Made by a program: the position numbers and the translations under genes. The notes under the pieces are model-generated. The model saw nothing but the letters and a program-made list of their open reading frames with translations, made no database searches and had not been told where the DNA came from. From Winogradskyella forsetii (GTDB lineage Bacteria; Bacteroidota; Bacteroidia; Flavobacteriales; Flavobacteriaceae), in NCBI RefSeq assembly GCF_013394595.1, contig NZ_CP053348.1, positions 3,568,501-3,632,500 on the forward strand: a stretch of DNA of 64,000 nt, read 5' to 3'. Of this stretch, positions 1-8,757 are shown one piece after another. Each line of letters starts with the position of its first letter. The first letter of the stretch is position 1.

Positions 1-414
1 GGTTTTTTCTTGTTGATTGATTTTTATATTGGATCCTTGCGCGTTACTATCAAGATTTTCCTTAATCACCACTTGTCTATCATTTAATTTATAAGATAGG
101 TTTGTGCCTTTAAGGGCAGAATCTAAAATGGTAGTAACTGATGCATTCTTTAAGTTCAGCGTTACATTATATTTTAGAACATTGTCTTTGTAAAAAAATA
201 TAAACTCACTTTTGCTCTGTATGTCCTTAAACAATACTTCTAGAGTAACGTTGTTTACGTTAACATCTATTTTTGTCTGCGCATTTGTGTTGTTCGCAAA
301 AGCAGAACTCAGACCAATGGTTATTAATAGTAGAAAGATTCTCATAATATTTACCAAATAGTATCTCAAAGATTTTACGCTACCTAAAGCATAAAGGTTC
401 TTATTTTTATTCAT
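1..414 (-). CDS. TonB-dependent receptor, SusC-like, with N-terminal STN domain (partial)
   Basis: Reading from an ATG at 412-414 on the minus strand gives 138 codons that run off the left edge without a stop. The product has a positively charged start, a hydrophobic signal segment (about residues 24-42) ending in NTNAQ, and then a short domain with alternating strands containing VNNVTLEVLFKDIQSKSEF and FFYKDNVL. This is the secretin/TonB short N-terminal (STN) pattern found in receptors that signal to an anti-sigma factor. The gene lies just downstream of a FecR-type gene on the same strand, the standard sigma/FecR/SusC arrangement. A second in-frame ATG at codon 24 is an alternative start that would give a more ordinary signal peptide. 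The barrel is outside the window, so the substrate is unknown. Confidence 0.85.
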   Translation of the reverse strand, partial: MNKNKNLYALGSVKSLRYYLVNIMRIFLLLITIGLSSAFANNTNAQTKIDVNVNNVTLEVLFKDIQSKSEFIFFYKDNVLKYNVTLNLKNASVTTILDSALKGTNLSYKLNDRQVVIKENLDSNAQGSNIKINQQEKT

Positions 415-536
415 AATTTTGTTTTAGTGGTTAATATTGCTGTTTTATACAGTGTTATTGATTTGTAAGCTAGAAGATGTTGGCGCATCTTCTAGTCTTT
501 TTTTGGATTGGTGTTAATTTCAAATGATTGTTGGTT

Positions 537-1601
537 TTAGTTAATGATTAGTTTTTTATTGCTCGTTAATTTATAATCGAACTGTGCCGATTCTGCCTCC
601 TTTATAATTTGCATGACGTGTTCCAAATCTTGACTGACATCTAAATAACCTGAAAACGATTGATTGGCTAAGTCGTTATCATTGATGGTGATTTCCACAT
701 CATAATAGCGTGACAATTTCTTCATTATGGTTTTTAAAGGGTCATTTCTAAAAATGAAAACACCATCTCTCCAAGAAAAATAGGTTTCAACCTCAACGGT
801 TGTCGTTTTTATTTGTTTCGCTTTTTTATGATATGTCGCTAATGTATTTGGTGCGATTTTTAATTCACTTTGGGAAGACATAAAATTATCAGTGGTATAG
901 TGAAGCTTTATACTTCCACTTTTTAGCACTGTGAGTACAGCGTCATCATCTTTATAATTGCTTACGTTGAAAACCGTACCAAGAACCTCAATATCCTGAT
1001 CTTTTGACTTTACAATAAAAGGTTGATTCCTATTATGCTTAACTTCAAAGATCGCCTCACCATCAAGATAGACTTCTCGATTTCCTTCTAAAAACGTGGC
1101 GGGAAATATCAATTTAGTACCAGAGTTTAACCAAACCTTGCTTCCATCAGCCAACACAATTTCTGAACGTTTTCCATACGGAACAATCAACGTGTTAAAA
1201 ACAACATCCTTAGACGTTCCAACATTTTGATTTACCAATTTCGAATTTCCGATTGATACATTTTGACCATTGTCAGAATACGTTATTGCCGAATTTTCCT
1301 CAGTAATTTCAATATTCTTGGCATCGCCTAAAATGAGTTTCACTTCTTCAGTTTTTATCACATCTTTTGAAGCATTTACAAAAGTTTCAATTGGTGATAC
1401 GTCTTGTTTCGAATAGTCAAAAAGGAGTCCAACCGAAAACAACAGAATTATGGAGGCTGCCGCAAATCCAATAGCGTATTTTCTTCGTCGTTTCTTCTGA
1501 GCGTAAGCAAACACAGAGTTTTCTATCTTACGCTTTAAGCGCGATTTTTCTTCAGTTGAAATCTGATTAAAATTGATATCATTGGGTTGATTGTCTTTCA
1601 T
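537..1601 (-). CDS. FecR family anti-sigma factor
   Basis: The 354-residue protein has a basic cytoplasmic N-terminus (about 1-42), one transmembrane helix (about 43-62), and a periplasmic part with a FecR domain (about 140-240, including LADGSKVWLNSGTKLIFP and GEAIFEV). A C-terminal domain of the DUF4974 type follows (about 275-345, including FRNDPLKTIMKKLSRYYDV). FecR proteins hold an ECF sigma factor inactive and release it when the STN domain of a partner TonB receptor signals across the periplasm. The partner sigma gene is directly upstream and the STN receptor directly downstream, so the three form one regulatory unit. The length is normal for the family and nothing looks broken. Confidence 0.93.
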   Translation of the reverse strand: MKDNQPNDINFNQISTEEKSRLKRKIENSVFAYAQKKRRRKYAIGFAAASIILLFSVGLLFDYSKQDVSPIETFVNASKDVIKTEEVKLILGDAKNIEITEENSAITYSDNGQNVSIGNSKLVNQNVGTSKDVVFNTLIVPYGKRSEIVLADGSKVWLNSGTKLIFPATFLEGNREVYLDGEAIFEVKHNRNQPFIVKSKDQDIEVLGTVFNVSNYKDDDAVLTVLKSGSIKLHYTTDNFMSSQSELKIAPNTLATYHKKAKQIKTTTVEVETYFSWRDGVFIFRNDPLKTIMKKLSRYYDVEITINDNDLANQSFSGYLDVSQDLEHVMQIIKEAESAQFDYKLTSNKKLIIN

Positions 1602-1711
1602 TTGTATCTAAAACTTATTTGAAACAGAAGCTTATGAGGTTATCAAACTGAAGCTCCCTTATCTTAATAAGTAAAACATAGATAAGATATAGACAAAAAA
1701 TAAAAGAAATT

Positions 1712-2298
1712 TTAAGAAAATAAATAGAGTAAAAAATAAAAAACAACGACCATACGCTTTCTCAGAGCTTTTATTGCCCTATAAACTAAGGTTCTTGAGG
1801 TTTGAATTGAGACATTCATCACTTGGGCAATGTCTTCATACTCTCTTTCTTCGGTAAATCTTAAATACAACCCTTGCCGTTGCTTATGACTCAAAGAATT
1901 TATAGCTTTTGACAATCTAAATGCTCTTTCATTACCTACTTCAGTCGCTATTATTTCATCTTCAATTGAATTTGAATGTGCACTAGCATGAACATTATCA
2001 TTTAATATAAACGTCTGGATTTTGGATTCTCCTTTTGCTTCTTTAAAAATTTGATTTTTTAAGGATCGGAATAAATAATATTTTACCTGATCTGTATTGG
2101 CTAAGTTTTTTCTATACTATATAAATTTAAAAACACATCATGAATATGATCCATAACTTTCGTTTTATCAGCGCAATACTGCATACCGTAACTAAATAAA
2201 TCATCAATATACAAATCGTACAAGTCACCTAAAGCACTTATGCTGCCACCTTTAAGTTGTGCCCACAAAATAGGACCGGTATCTTTGATTGATTTCAA
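1712..2298 (-). pseudogene. ECF RNA polymerase sigma factor (FecI-like), frameshifted
   Basis: The first part (2298 down to 2101) encodes sigma region 2, with GDLYDLYIDDLFSYGMQYC and the stretch VMDHIHDVFLNLY, and ends at TAG (2101-2103). Re-reading one base in the A6 run (T6 at 2106-2111 on the plus strand) continues the protein as EKNLANTDQVKYYLFRSLKN and on into region 4 (LSHKQRQGLYLRFTEEREY, EDIAQVMNVSIQTSRTLVYRA), ending at 1712. The joined product would be about 195 residues, normal for Bacteroidota ECF factors. A minus-one shift in a homopolymer may be a real mutation, a sequencing error or slippage; the sequence alone cannot separate these. The gene heads a sigma-FecR-receptor unit, so its state decides whether that unit can be switched on. 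Confidence 0.85.
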
Positions 2299-2339
2299 GG
2301 TGATTTAAATGGCTTTAAATTAGAAAATACTAATATCAT

Positions 2340-2370
2340 CAAAATTATGAAGTCTTTGCTATAAAACAAA
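2340..2370 (-). promoter_or_regulatory. Bacteroidota-type promoter of the sigma gene
   Basis: On the minus strand TTTG (2370-2367) is followed by exactly 19 bases and then TAATTTTG (2347-2340). This is an exact match to the TTTG-N19-TAnnTTTG consensus of the primary sigma factor in Bacteroidota. It ends 41 bases before the sigma ATG at 2298. The rest of the 2299-2633 gap is AT-rich; I see no convincing promoter there for the plus-strand lipoprotein that follows. Confidence 0.75.
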
Positions 2371-2633
2371 AATTTTAAATAAATTACAAATTGCTATGAA
2401 TCGTTAGCCACTATAAGTTTTGTACATCATAGCTATATGGAGAATTCATTTTAAAAAAATGTCATTTAATTATTGACGAAAAATAAAATAAATTCAAAAA
2501 AAGATCCAAATTTATCAATACGAACGTATATAGCGCAAATGTGTATGGAATAAATAAGGGAATTATGTTAAAATTTCATTGAAATTACTATTTTCGTACA
2601 TTAACAAAAATTAACACTAAAACTATTATTAAA

Positions 2634-2864
2634 ATGAAAAAAGTTGTATTAAGTTTAGCTCTAGTTGCTTTTTTAGGATTATCATTAAATTCTTGTAGAG
2701 AAACTTCTAATGAAGCCGAAGAAACTGTAGAGGCGGCAGAAAAGGAAACCGAAGGAGCTCTCGAAAAAATGGGGAAATCAGTTGACAATGCCGTTGAGGA
2801 AACTAAAGAAGCAGGTGAGGCTGTTGAAGATGCTGTTGACGATATAGATAATGACGACAACTAA
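2634..2864 (+). CDS. Small LEA-like lipoprotein
   Basis: The 76-residue protein starts with a lipoprotein signal (MKKVVLSLALVAFLGLSLNS then Cys21). The mature part of about 55 residues is very acidic, rich in Ala, Glu and Lys, and reads as a repeating amphipathic helix (EAEETVEAAEKETEGALEKM and so on). Such 11-residue helical repeats resemble LEA or apolipoprotein-like proteins, which are often unstructured and stress-related; that role is inferred. It is the shorter member of a tandem pair: the next gene begins with nearly the same leader and signal peptide. There is no enzymatic motif. Confidence 0.75.
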   Translation: MKKVVLSLALVAFLGLSLNSCRETSNEAEETVEAAEKETEGALEKMGKSVDNAVEETKEAGEAVEDAVDDIDNDDN

Positions 2865-2904
2865 ATCTTAATACATTAAATTAATTAACACTAAAACTAT
2901 TAAA

Positions 2905-3327
2905 ATGAAAAGAGTTGTATTAAGTTTAGCACTTGTTGCTGTAATGGGATTGTCATTTACATCCTGTAGAGAGACCGCAGATAAAACAGAAGATGCTATG
3001 GAAAATGCTGGTGACGCCACTGAGGATGCTTTGGAAGAAGCTGGTGATGCTGTTGAAGATGCCGCTGAAAATTTAGAAGAGGCTGTTGATGATGCTATCG
3101 AAGCATCAGAAGATGCTGTTGATGATGCAAAAACCACCACAGGCGATGCTGTTGATAATGCTGTAGATGGCGTTGAAAACGCTGCCAACGATGTAAAAGA
3201 TGCAGCAAACAATGCTGTAGAGAAAGCTAAAGACGCTGGAAATAACGCTAAAGATGCAGCTGGCAAAGCTGTTGACGATGTAAAGAAAGCAGGAAATGAT
3301 GCCGCTAACAAGGTTAAAGGTTTGTAA
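2905..3327 (+). CDS. LEA-like repeat lipoprotein, paralogue of the preceding gene
   Basis: The 140-residue protein has a lipoprotein signal (MKRVVLSLALVAVMGLSFTS then Cys21) and a mature region built almost entirely of Ala/Asp/Glu/Lys/Asn repeats such as EDAVDDA, GDAVDNAVDGVENAANDV and VEKAKDAGNNAKDAAGKA. The charge shifts from acidic in the first half to more basic at the end. The leader bases before the ATG repeat those of the neighbour at 2634, so the pair arose by tandem duplication, and the repeat region then expanded or shrank. It is probably anchored in a membrane facing the periplasm. A stress-protective or envelope-spacing role is only a guess. Confidence 0.75.
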   Translation: MKRVVLSLALVAVMGLSFTSCRETADKTEDAMENAGDATEDALEEAGDAVEDAAENLEEAVDDAIEASEDAVDDAKTTTGDAVDNAVDGVENAANDVKDAANNAVEKAKDAGNNAKDAAGKAVDDVKKAGNDAANKVKGL

Positions 3328-3349
3328 TAACTTAGATTATAGAATGTAG

Positions 3350-3379
3350 AAAAAGTCTGATGAAAATCAGGCTTTTTTT
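3350..3379 (+). terminator. Rho-independent terminator after the lipoprotein pair
   Basis: AAAAAGTCTGAT (3350-3361) pairs with ATCAGGCTTTTT across a GAAA tetraloop, with one G-T wobble, and the 3' side ends in a run of seven T. It follows the lipoprotein stop by about 20 bases and separates the pair from the large MORN gene. Confidence 0.85.
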
Positions 3380-3436
3380 GTGCTTTTTATTTTGGTATTC
3401 TTATATTGGTAACCACAATATATATCTAGATCCTCA

Positions 3437-6400
3437 ATGAAAAACATCCTTTTACTCACATGTCTATTATTTAGCTACGTTTCACTTTCACAAGAAAAAA
3501 TTCCTTTCATAGACTATGATATTGTTGTTGAGGAAGTTAGAGGGCATACTGAAACAGAAGATTACGATTCCGTCTTGAAATCCCTGAATAGGATCAGTAA
3601 AAATGATTCCACTTATTGCAGTGTATTAACTTCTAAATCCTACTATCTCATTCAGCAAAAAAAGTATAAAGCTGCAATTGAAACAACAGATGAAGGCTTA
3701 GCTTTAAATTGTGATAGTAGCTCTAATTTGTTTTTTATGATGAACAAAGGTGTAGCTTTAGAACAATTAGAAAAATATCAGGACGCTCTAACTTTATATG
3801 AGACTGCACTTGAGCAGTTTCCTGTAAATCATAAATTATGGTATAACAAAGCTACTATCTATGAAAAACTAAATAACATACCAAAAGCTATTGAGGCTTA
3901 CCAAAAAGCCATTACAATTAGCCCTCTATACAGAAATGCCCATTTAAATTTAGGCAGTATTTGTTATAAACAAAATTTAACCACTCAAGCCTTGATGTGC
4001 TACGACATGGCTTTAATGGTAGAACCCGATTCTGATCGTGCTTTTGGGCTTCTCAAGTACCTAAACGAGATTATTGCAAGCAAAAATGAGCATACGCCTG
4101 ATGACGCTATTGAGGTCTCTGAAGATGACGAAGCCTTTGAGGATATTGATCTCATTCTCGACAATAGAATTGCACTCAACAATAGATACGAAATTGCGAA
4201 TGACATTGACATTGCATTAGTCAAGCAAAACCATGCTATGCTAGAACAATTGGAAGATTTTGAAGGCAATGGTGGGTTTTGGGATCAACGTTATGTACCG
4301 CTTTATAAATGGATTAAAGCAAATGGACAATTCGATAATTTTGTGTACACCTTAGCCTATTCGATACAAAATGAAAAATTTAAAAAGTTTATTGAAAAAA
4401 ATGATGATGATGTCACCACTTTTTTAGGAAATTTATTTTCTAAAATTTATGAAATCATGTCTCCACAAAATAAACTAGTTGATGGTAAGCAAGAAGCGAT
4501 AAATTATTATTATTCCGAAAGTATTCTGCAAGGCGAAGGTAAAATGGTTGGTGAAGTTTCTGTTGGTGATTGGCTTTTTTTTAACGGAAATGGCAAAAAG
4601 AATGGAAAAGGTAATTATAACGACAAGGGAGAAAGACACGGAAAATGGACTTGGTATCATGACAATGGGAAATTAAAGGAAACTGCCATTTATGTCAATG
4701 GAAAATTGGATGGTGAAAACAAATCATGGTATGACAATGGTCAACTCTATTATTCTGCAAATTTCAAGGATGGAGAATTTAATGGCGAATACCTGTACTA
4801 TCTTCCGACGGGAGCCTTAAAACAAAAAAAATATTTTAAGAATGGGGAATTGGAAGGTAAATACCTAGCGTATTTTAATGTTGGTGAAGCCATACCAGAA
4901 TTTGATATAGATTACGTAGATGGTAAGGCTCAAAACAACGCCTTGGAATTTTATGCTAACGGCAATGTGTACTCAAATATAGAGTTTGAAAACGGTGAAC
5001 GTAACGGTTTAGAAACCCAATATTTTGCGAATAAACAAAAATCCCTAGAAGCTACATATGTGAACGGTAGTCTTGATGGCCCATACGTTAAATATCATTC
5101 TAATGGAAAAATTAGTCAACAAGGGCAATGTTCAGAGGGTTCATACAACGGACTGTGGAAAATTTATTATCGAGATGGCTCACTAGAATCCGAAATTGAA
5201 TATGACGAAGGCAAACTTACAGGCATTTCAAAAACCTACGATACAGATGGCAAATTGTATTATGAGTTTGATTACAGACGCGGTGAAGTTATTGGTTATA
5301 GATATTACGATAAAGCTGGAAAACTAATTACCGAAAACCGTAAAAAAAACGGCGAATTTTATTTTAAGGGATTTTATGCCAACGGTACTTTGATGTCTGA
5401 AGGAAATTATGATATCAAAGGCGGAAAGATGGGAAAGTGGCAGTTTTTTGGTAAAAACGGCACCTTAGCTGAAGAAGGCAACTACGAAGATGGTTTGGCA
5501 ATTGGAGCACATAAAACCTATTATGTAAATGGCGCCGTTGAAAGTATTTCTCAATTTGATAAGGGTGAATTAACGGGTTATTATGAAGCATTCCACAAAA
5601 ATGGCAAACTACAGACCCAAGGTTGGTACAAAGATGGTTATCAACATGGGGAATGGAGGTATTATAATAATGAAGGAAAATTAATGGATATTAGCTTTTA
5701 CCACAAAGACCAATATCATGGCGAACAACAGCAATATGGCGTTAATGGTCATTTGACAAAAGAAATGCATTATTCGTTTGGAGATCTAACTAAAGAAGTC
5801 TTTTACAATCATAAAGACGAAGTGCTCCAAGTAATAGACTATACAGATACAGCAAATAATAATGAACTGACATTATATCATTTAAATGGTGACAAAGAAA
5901 CTGAAATCACTTATGTCAATGGCATTAAACATGGCGCGTACAAAAGCTATTACTTTGATGGTAGCCTATATTTAAAAGGTAGCTACTTAAACAACAGCAT
6001 GGATGGTGAATGGACATGGTATTATCCAAATGGTAATGTAAAGTACAAGGAAACCTATGTAAATGGAAGCGAAAATGGTAAGTCTTATCGCTACTTTGAA
6101 AATGGCCAATTGGACGATGACAAAACCTACGAATACGGTGTTAAAATTGGAGAATGGATTTCCTATCATGAAGATGGCACTATTTATAAAAAAACCAACT
6201 ACGCTTACGGTAATGAACATGGACGTATGGAGTTTTACAGTCCTGAAGGGAAACTGCAAGTGGTAAGGTTTTACAATTATGGGACGCTTATTGGGTATTC
6301 CTACATAGATTCATCTGGAAAAGAAAAAGAGATGATTCCCATAAATAATGAAACAGCTAAAATCGAAGCTTATTTTGATAATGGGAAACCTTCAAGAATT

Positions 6401-6733
6401 ATGGAATATAAGAACGGACAATTGGTTGGATCTTATTTTTCCTATTATTATTCCGGTGCGTTAGAAAATGAATTATATTATGTGGATGATGATTATCATG
6501 GCTCAGATATTGAATATTACGAAGACGGCACTATAGAACGAAAAATAAATTATAACCATGGCGTTATTGATGGGCTTTTAACTTCAAATTACGCAAATGG
6601 AAAACTCAAAGAAACTGCAAATTACAAAAGTGGTAAGCTTCACGGTGAACGCAAGTACTATAATGAGGCAGGTAAACTAACTAAAACAGACTATTATTTC
6701 AATGATTCAATATATAAATCAGAGACCAATTAA
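3437..6733 (+). CDS. Large exported TPR / MORN-repeat protein
   Basis: This 1098-residue protein has a cleavable signal peptide (MKNILLLTCLLFSYVSLSQ). About residues 60-210 form tetratricopeptide repeats (AIETTDEGLALN, ALTLYETALEQFPVNHKLWYN, AIEAYQKAITISPLYRNAH). A variable stretch follows to about 355. From about 360 to the end there are more than two dozen MORN-like (YwqK-type) units of roughly 23 residues with cores such as YYDNGQLYYSANFKDGEFNG, HGEWRYYNNEG and GEWISYHEDGTIYKK. MORN units form a long beta-hairpin ribbon and usually mediate protein or lipid contacts. The gene overlaps the start of the next by 32 bases, so the two are co-translated. No enzyme motif is visible and the function is unknown. 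Confidence 0.85.
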   Translation: MKNILLLTCLLFSYVSLSQEKIPFIDYDIVVEEVRGHTETEDYDSVLKSLNRISKNDSTYCSVLTSKSYYLIQQKKYKAAIETTDEGLALNCDSSSNLFFMMNKGVALEQLEKYQDALTLYETALEQFPVNHKLWYNKATIYEKLNNIPKAIEAYQKAITISPLYRNAHLNLGSICYKQNLTTQALMCYDMALMVEPDSDRAFGLLKYLNEIIASKNEHTPDDAIEVSEDDEAFEDIDLILDNRIALNNRYEIANDIDIALVKQNHAMLEQLEDFEGNGGFWDQRYVPLYKWIKANGQFDNFVYTLAYSIQNEKFKKFIEKNDDDVTTFLGNLFSKIYEIMSPQNKLVDGKQEAINYYYSESILQGEGKMVGEVSVGDWLFFNGNGKKNGKGNYNDKGERHGKWTWYHDNGKLKETAIYVNGKLDGENKSWYDNGQLYYSANFKDGEFNGEYLYYLPTGALKQKKYFKNGELEGKYLAYFNVGEAIPEFDIDYVDGKAQNNALEFYANGNVYSNIEFENGERNGLETQYFANKQKSLEATYVNGSLDGPYVKYHSNGKISQQGQCSEGSYNGLWKIYYRDGSLESEIEYDEGKLTGISKTYDTDGKLYYEFDYRRGEVIGYRYYDKAGKLITENRKKNGEFYFKGFYANGTLMSEGNYDIKGGKMGKWQFFGKNGTLAEEGNYEDGLAIGAHKTYYVNGAVESISQFDKGELTGYYEAFHKNGKLQTQGWYKDGYQHGEWRYYNNEGKLMDISFYHKDQYHGEQQQYGVNGHLTKEMHYSFGDLTKEVFYNHKDEVLQVIDYTDTANNNELTLYHLNGDKETEITYVNGIKHGAYKSYYFDGSLYLKGSYLNNSMDGEWTWYYPNGNVKYKETYVNGSENGKSYRYFENGQLDDDKTYEYGVKIGEWISYHEDGTIYKKTNYAYGNEHGRMEFYSPEGKLQVVRFYNYGTLIGYSYIDSSGKEKEMIPINNETAKIEAYFDNGKPSRIMEYKNGQLVGSYFSYYYSGALENELYYVDDDYHGSDIEYYEDGTIERKINYNHGVIDGLLTSNYANGKLKETANYKSGKLHGERKYYNEAGKLTKTDYYFNDSIYKSETN

Positions 6734-8657
6734 ATCACAGCGATTAGTTTTTACTATACTATTTTTAAGCTCATTATTCATTTTGCAAGCTCAAACTTCG
6801 GAAGAGGTTGATGCCTTCAAAATTAAGTATCCAGAATCATCCTTTATCAGATTAAATGATGAGGTCGATATATCTGTTAGACTTAAGAATAATGAACTAG
6901 AGATAAAACAAAAATTTCTAGAAGAGGACTTGTATTTAGACGATGCTGCCACCTACGGTTCCAAAAGGTCGTTGGATTTTTCATCTTTTTTTGAATTAGA
7001 ATCTGTCGAGGCTACATCTTACCAATATTACGATGGAAAATATAAAGCTTTTAAAGTTGAAGATTTTATAGAAAAGGACGAAATGGGTGAATCATTCCAT
7101 GACGATACCAAATCGCTTAATTTTATCTACCCTAATTTAGCTGAAGGCGGTAAAACAAAATTAGAGTATACCGAAATCGTAAAAAACCCACGGTTCTTAA
7201 GTCCAATTTACTTTGGCAATTTCTACCCTATTCAAGCGAAAAAAGTCACATTAGTTGCTGACAAGGACATCAATTTTAGATTTCAAGAATTTAATACAGA
7301 TGGTTACGATATTTCTTTCACTAAAGAAGAAAAACGACATTCGAATATTTACATTTGGGAAATTAAAAATGTGGATGAAATTAAGTACGAAAGTAGCGTA
7401 CCAACCTACAAAAAAGTACTGCCACATGTCGTTCCAATAATCACGTCTTATACCAATAACAACCAAGAAGTAAAACTTCTAGATGACGTGGCTGACCTTT
7501 ACAATTGGTACTATTCCATGATTAAGGATATCAATCAGCAACCAACGGATCCTGCATTGGTAACAATAGTGAACGAGATTACAAAGGCGAGTGAAACCGA
7601 CCTAGAAAAAGTAAGAGCCATCTACTATTGGGTACAGCAAAACATTAAATACATCGCTTTCGAATATGCCTTAGGCGGTTTTATTCCACGCGAAGCTAAT
7701 GATGTCTTCAACAAAAAATACGGAGACTGTAAAGATAATTCTAGCATATTATATGAAATGTTAAAAACCGCTGGACTAAAAGGAAATTTGACTTGGATAG
7801 GTACGAGAAAAATTCCATATACCTATAAAGAACTACCAACACCAATGGTTGATAATCATATGATTTTATCTTACTCAGAAAACGATACCACCTATTTTTT
7901 AGATGCCACCGGACGCTATTTGGCTTTAGAAATGCCATCCTCTTTTATCCAAGGGAAAGAAGCCCTAATTGGCGACGGCGAAGGTAAATTTAGAATTGAA
8001 ACTGTTCCCGTAATGTCCCCAAAAACTAATTCTTATTTCGAAACTGCCACCTTAAGCATCAAAAATGACCAACTTATTGGAAAAGGCGAGACCACTTTAT
8101 CTGGTTATTATAAACTTGATTTTTACAATCAATTGGAATCTAAAAATTCAGAAAAGGAGTTAAAAAACTATTACACAGTAAAGTTAAGAAAAGGGAGCAA
8201 CAAATTTCTGATTGATAATTTTAAGGAAATCAATAAATATAGCTATGACGATGATTTTAAAATTGACTATGAATTTAATATTGATGATTATTCAAAACAG
8301 TTTGGAGATGAGATTTACGTTAATCTAAATCTTAATAGAGATATTACATCATATAAGTCTGAAGATGAAAGAGAAAATGACGTTGAAGTAAAATATAAAT
8401 GTGAGTATACCTTTGTAAACACTTTAGAAATTCCAGATAATTATCGTGTAGATTACCTGCCAGAAAACTACGAACTAAGCAACGATTATTTTAAGTGCAG
8501 TATTTCCTATGAACAAAAAAATAATAGTGTTACCTACTCGCATCAGTTAAGCATGGATTATTTAACACTGACACCTGAAGATCAGAAAATAGTCAATGCT
8601 GCCATTAAAAAAGTCGAAAAACAGTATAAAGAAACCGTGGTGTTTAAAAAATTGTAA
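6702..8657 (+). CDS. DUF3857 / transglutaminase-like exported protein
   Basis: The 651-residue protein starts inside the end of the MORN gene in another frame; no other start codon precedes its signal peptide (VFTILFLSSLFILQAQ). The N-terminal half is a DUF3857 beta domain (about 40-260). A transglutaminase-like core follows (about 280-430) with NKKYGDCKDNSSILYEML (Cys about 343), VDNHMILSY (His) and YFLDATG (Asp), so the Cys-His-Asp triad is complete. The last 200 residues are a beta-rich tail typical of these proteins. The family is common in the Bacteroidota periplasm, but substrates are mostly unknown. It is linked by translational overlap to the MORN protein and followed by a second member of the same family. 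Confidence 0.88.
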   Translation: MIQYINQRPIKSQRLVFTILFLSSLFILQAQTSEEVDAFKIKYPESSFIRLNDEVDISVRLKNNELEIKQKFLEEDLYLDDAATYGSKRSLDFSSFFELESVEATSYQYYDGKYKAFKVEDFIEKDEMGESFHDDTKSLNFIYPNLAEGGKTKLEYTEIVKNPRFLSPIYFGNFYPIQAKKVTLVADKDINFRFQEFNTDGYDISFTKEEKRHSNIYIWEIKNVDEIKYESSVPTYKKVLPHVVPIITSYTNNNQEVKLLDDVADLYNWYYSMIKDINQQPTDPALVTIVNEITKASETDLEKVRAIYYWVQQNIKYIAFEYALGGFIPREANDVFNKKYGDCKDNSSILYEMLKTAGLKGNLTWIGTRKIPYTYKELPTPMVDNHMILSYSENDTTYFLDATGRYLALEMPSSFIQGKEALIGDGEGKFRIETVPVMSPKTNSYFETATLSIKNDQLIGKGETTLSGYYKLDFYNQLESKNSEKELKNYYTVKLRKGSNKFLIDNFKEINKYSYDDDFKIDYEFNIDDYSKQFGDEIYVNLNLNRDITSYKSEDERENDVEVKYKCEYTFVNTLEIPDNYRVDYLPENYELSNDYFKCSISYEQKNNSVTYSHQLSMDYLTLTPEDQKIVNAAIKKVEKQYKETVVFKKL

Positions 8658-8757
8658 TATATCAAAAATGCAATAGTCATAACTGAATTTTGATACTCAA
8701 GGAAAGAATTATATAGATATTGCTTTTGAGCATTGAAAAATTAATAAAAATACAATC

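Noticed and set aside
2101..2111. Programmed minus-one frameshift in the sigma gene
   Set aside because: A slippery A run is present, but no stimulatory structure was seen, and a homopolymer error or mutation is simpler.
2868..3311. Long minus-strand reading frame opposite the LEA-like lipoprotein
   Set aside because: It mirrors the GCT/GAT-rich repeats of the real gene and gives a low-complexity Ala/Ser/Thr chain with no start context.
4600..6700. Regular repeats that might suggest a CRISPR or satellite array
   Set aside because: They are the coding repeats of MORN units, with a period near 69 bases and divergent sequence, all in one frame.
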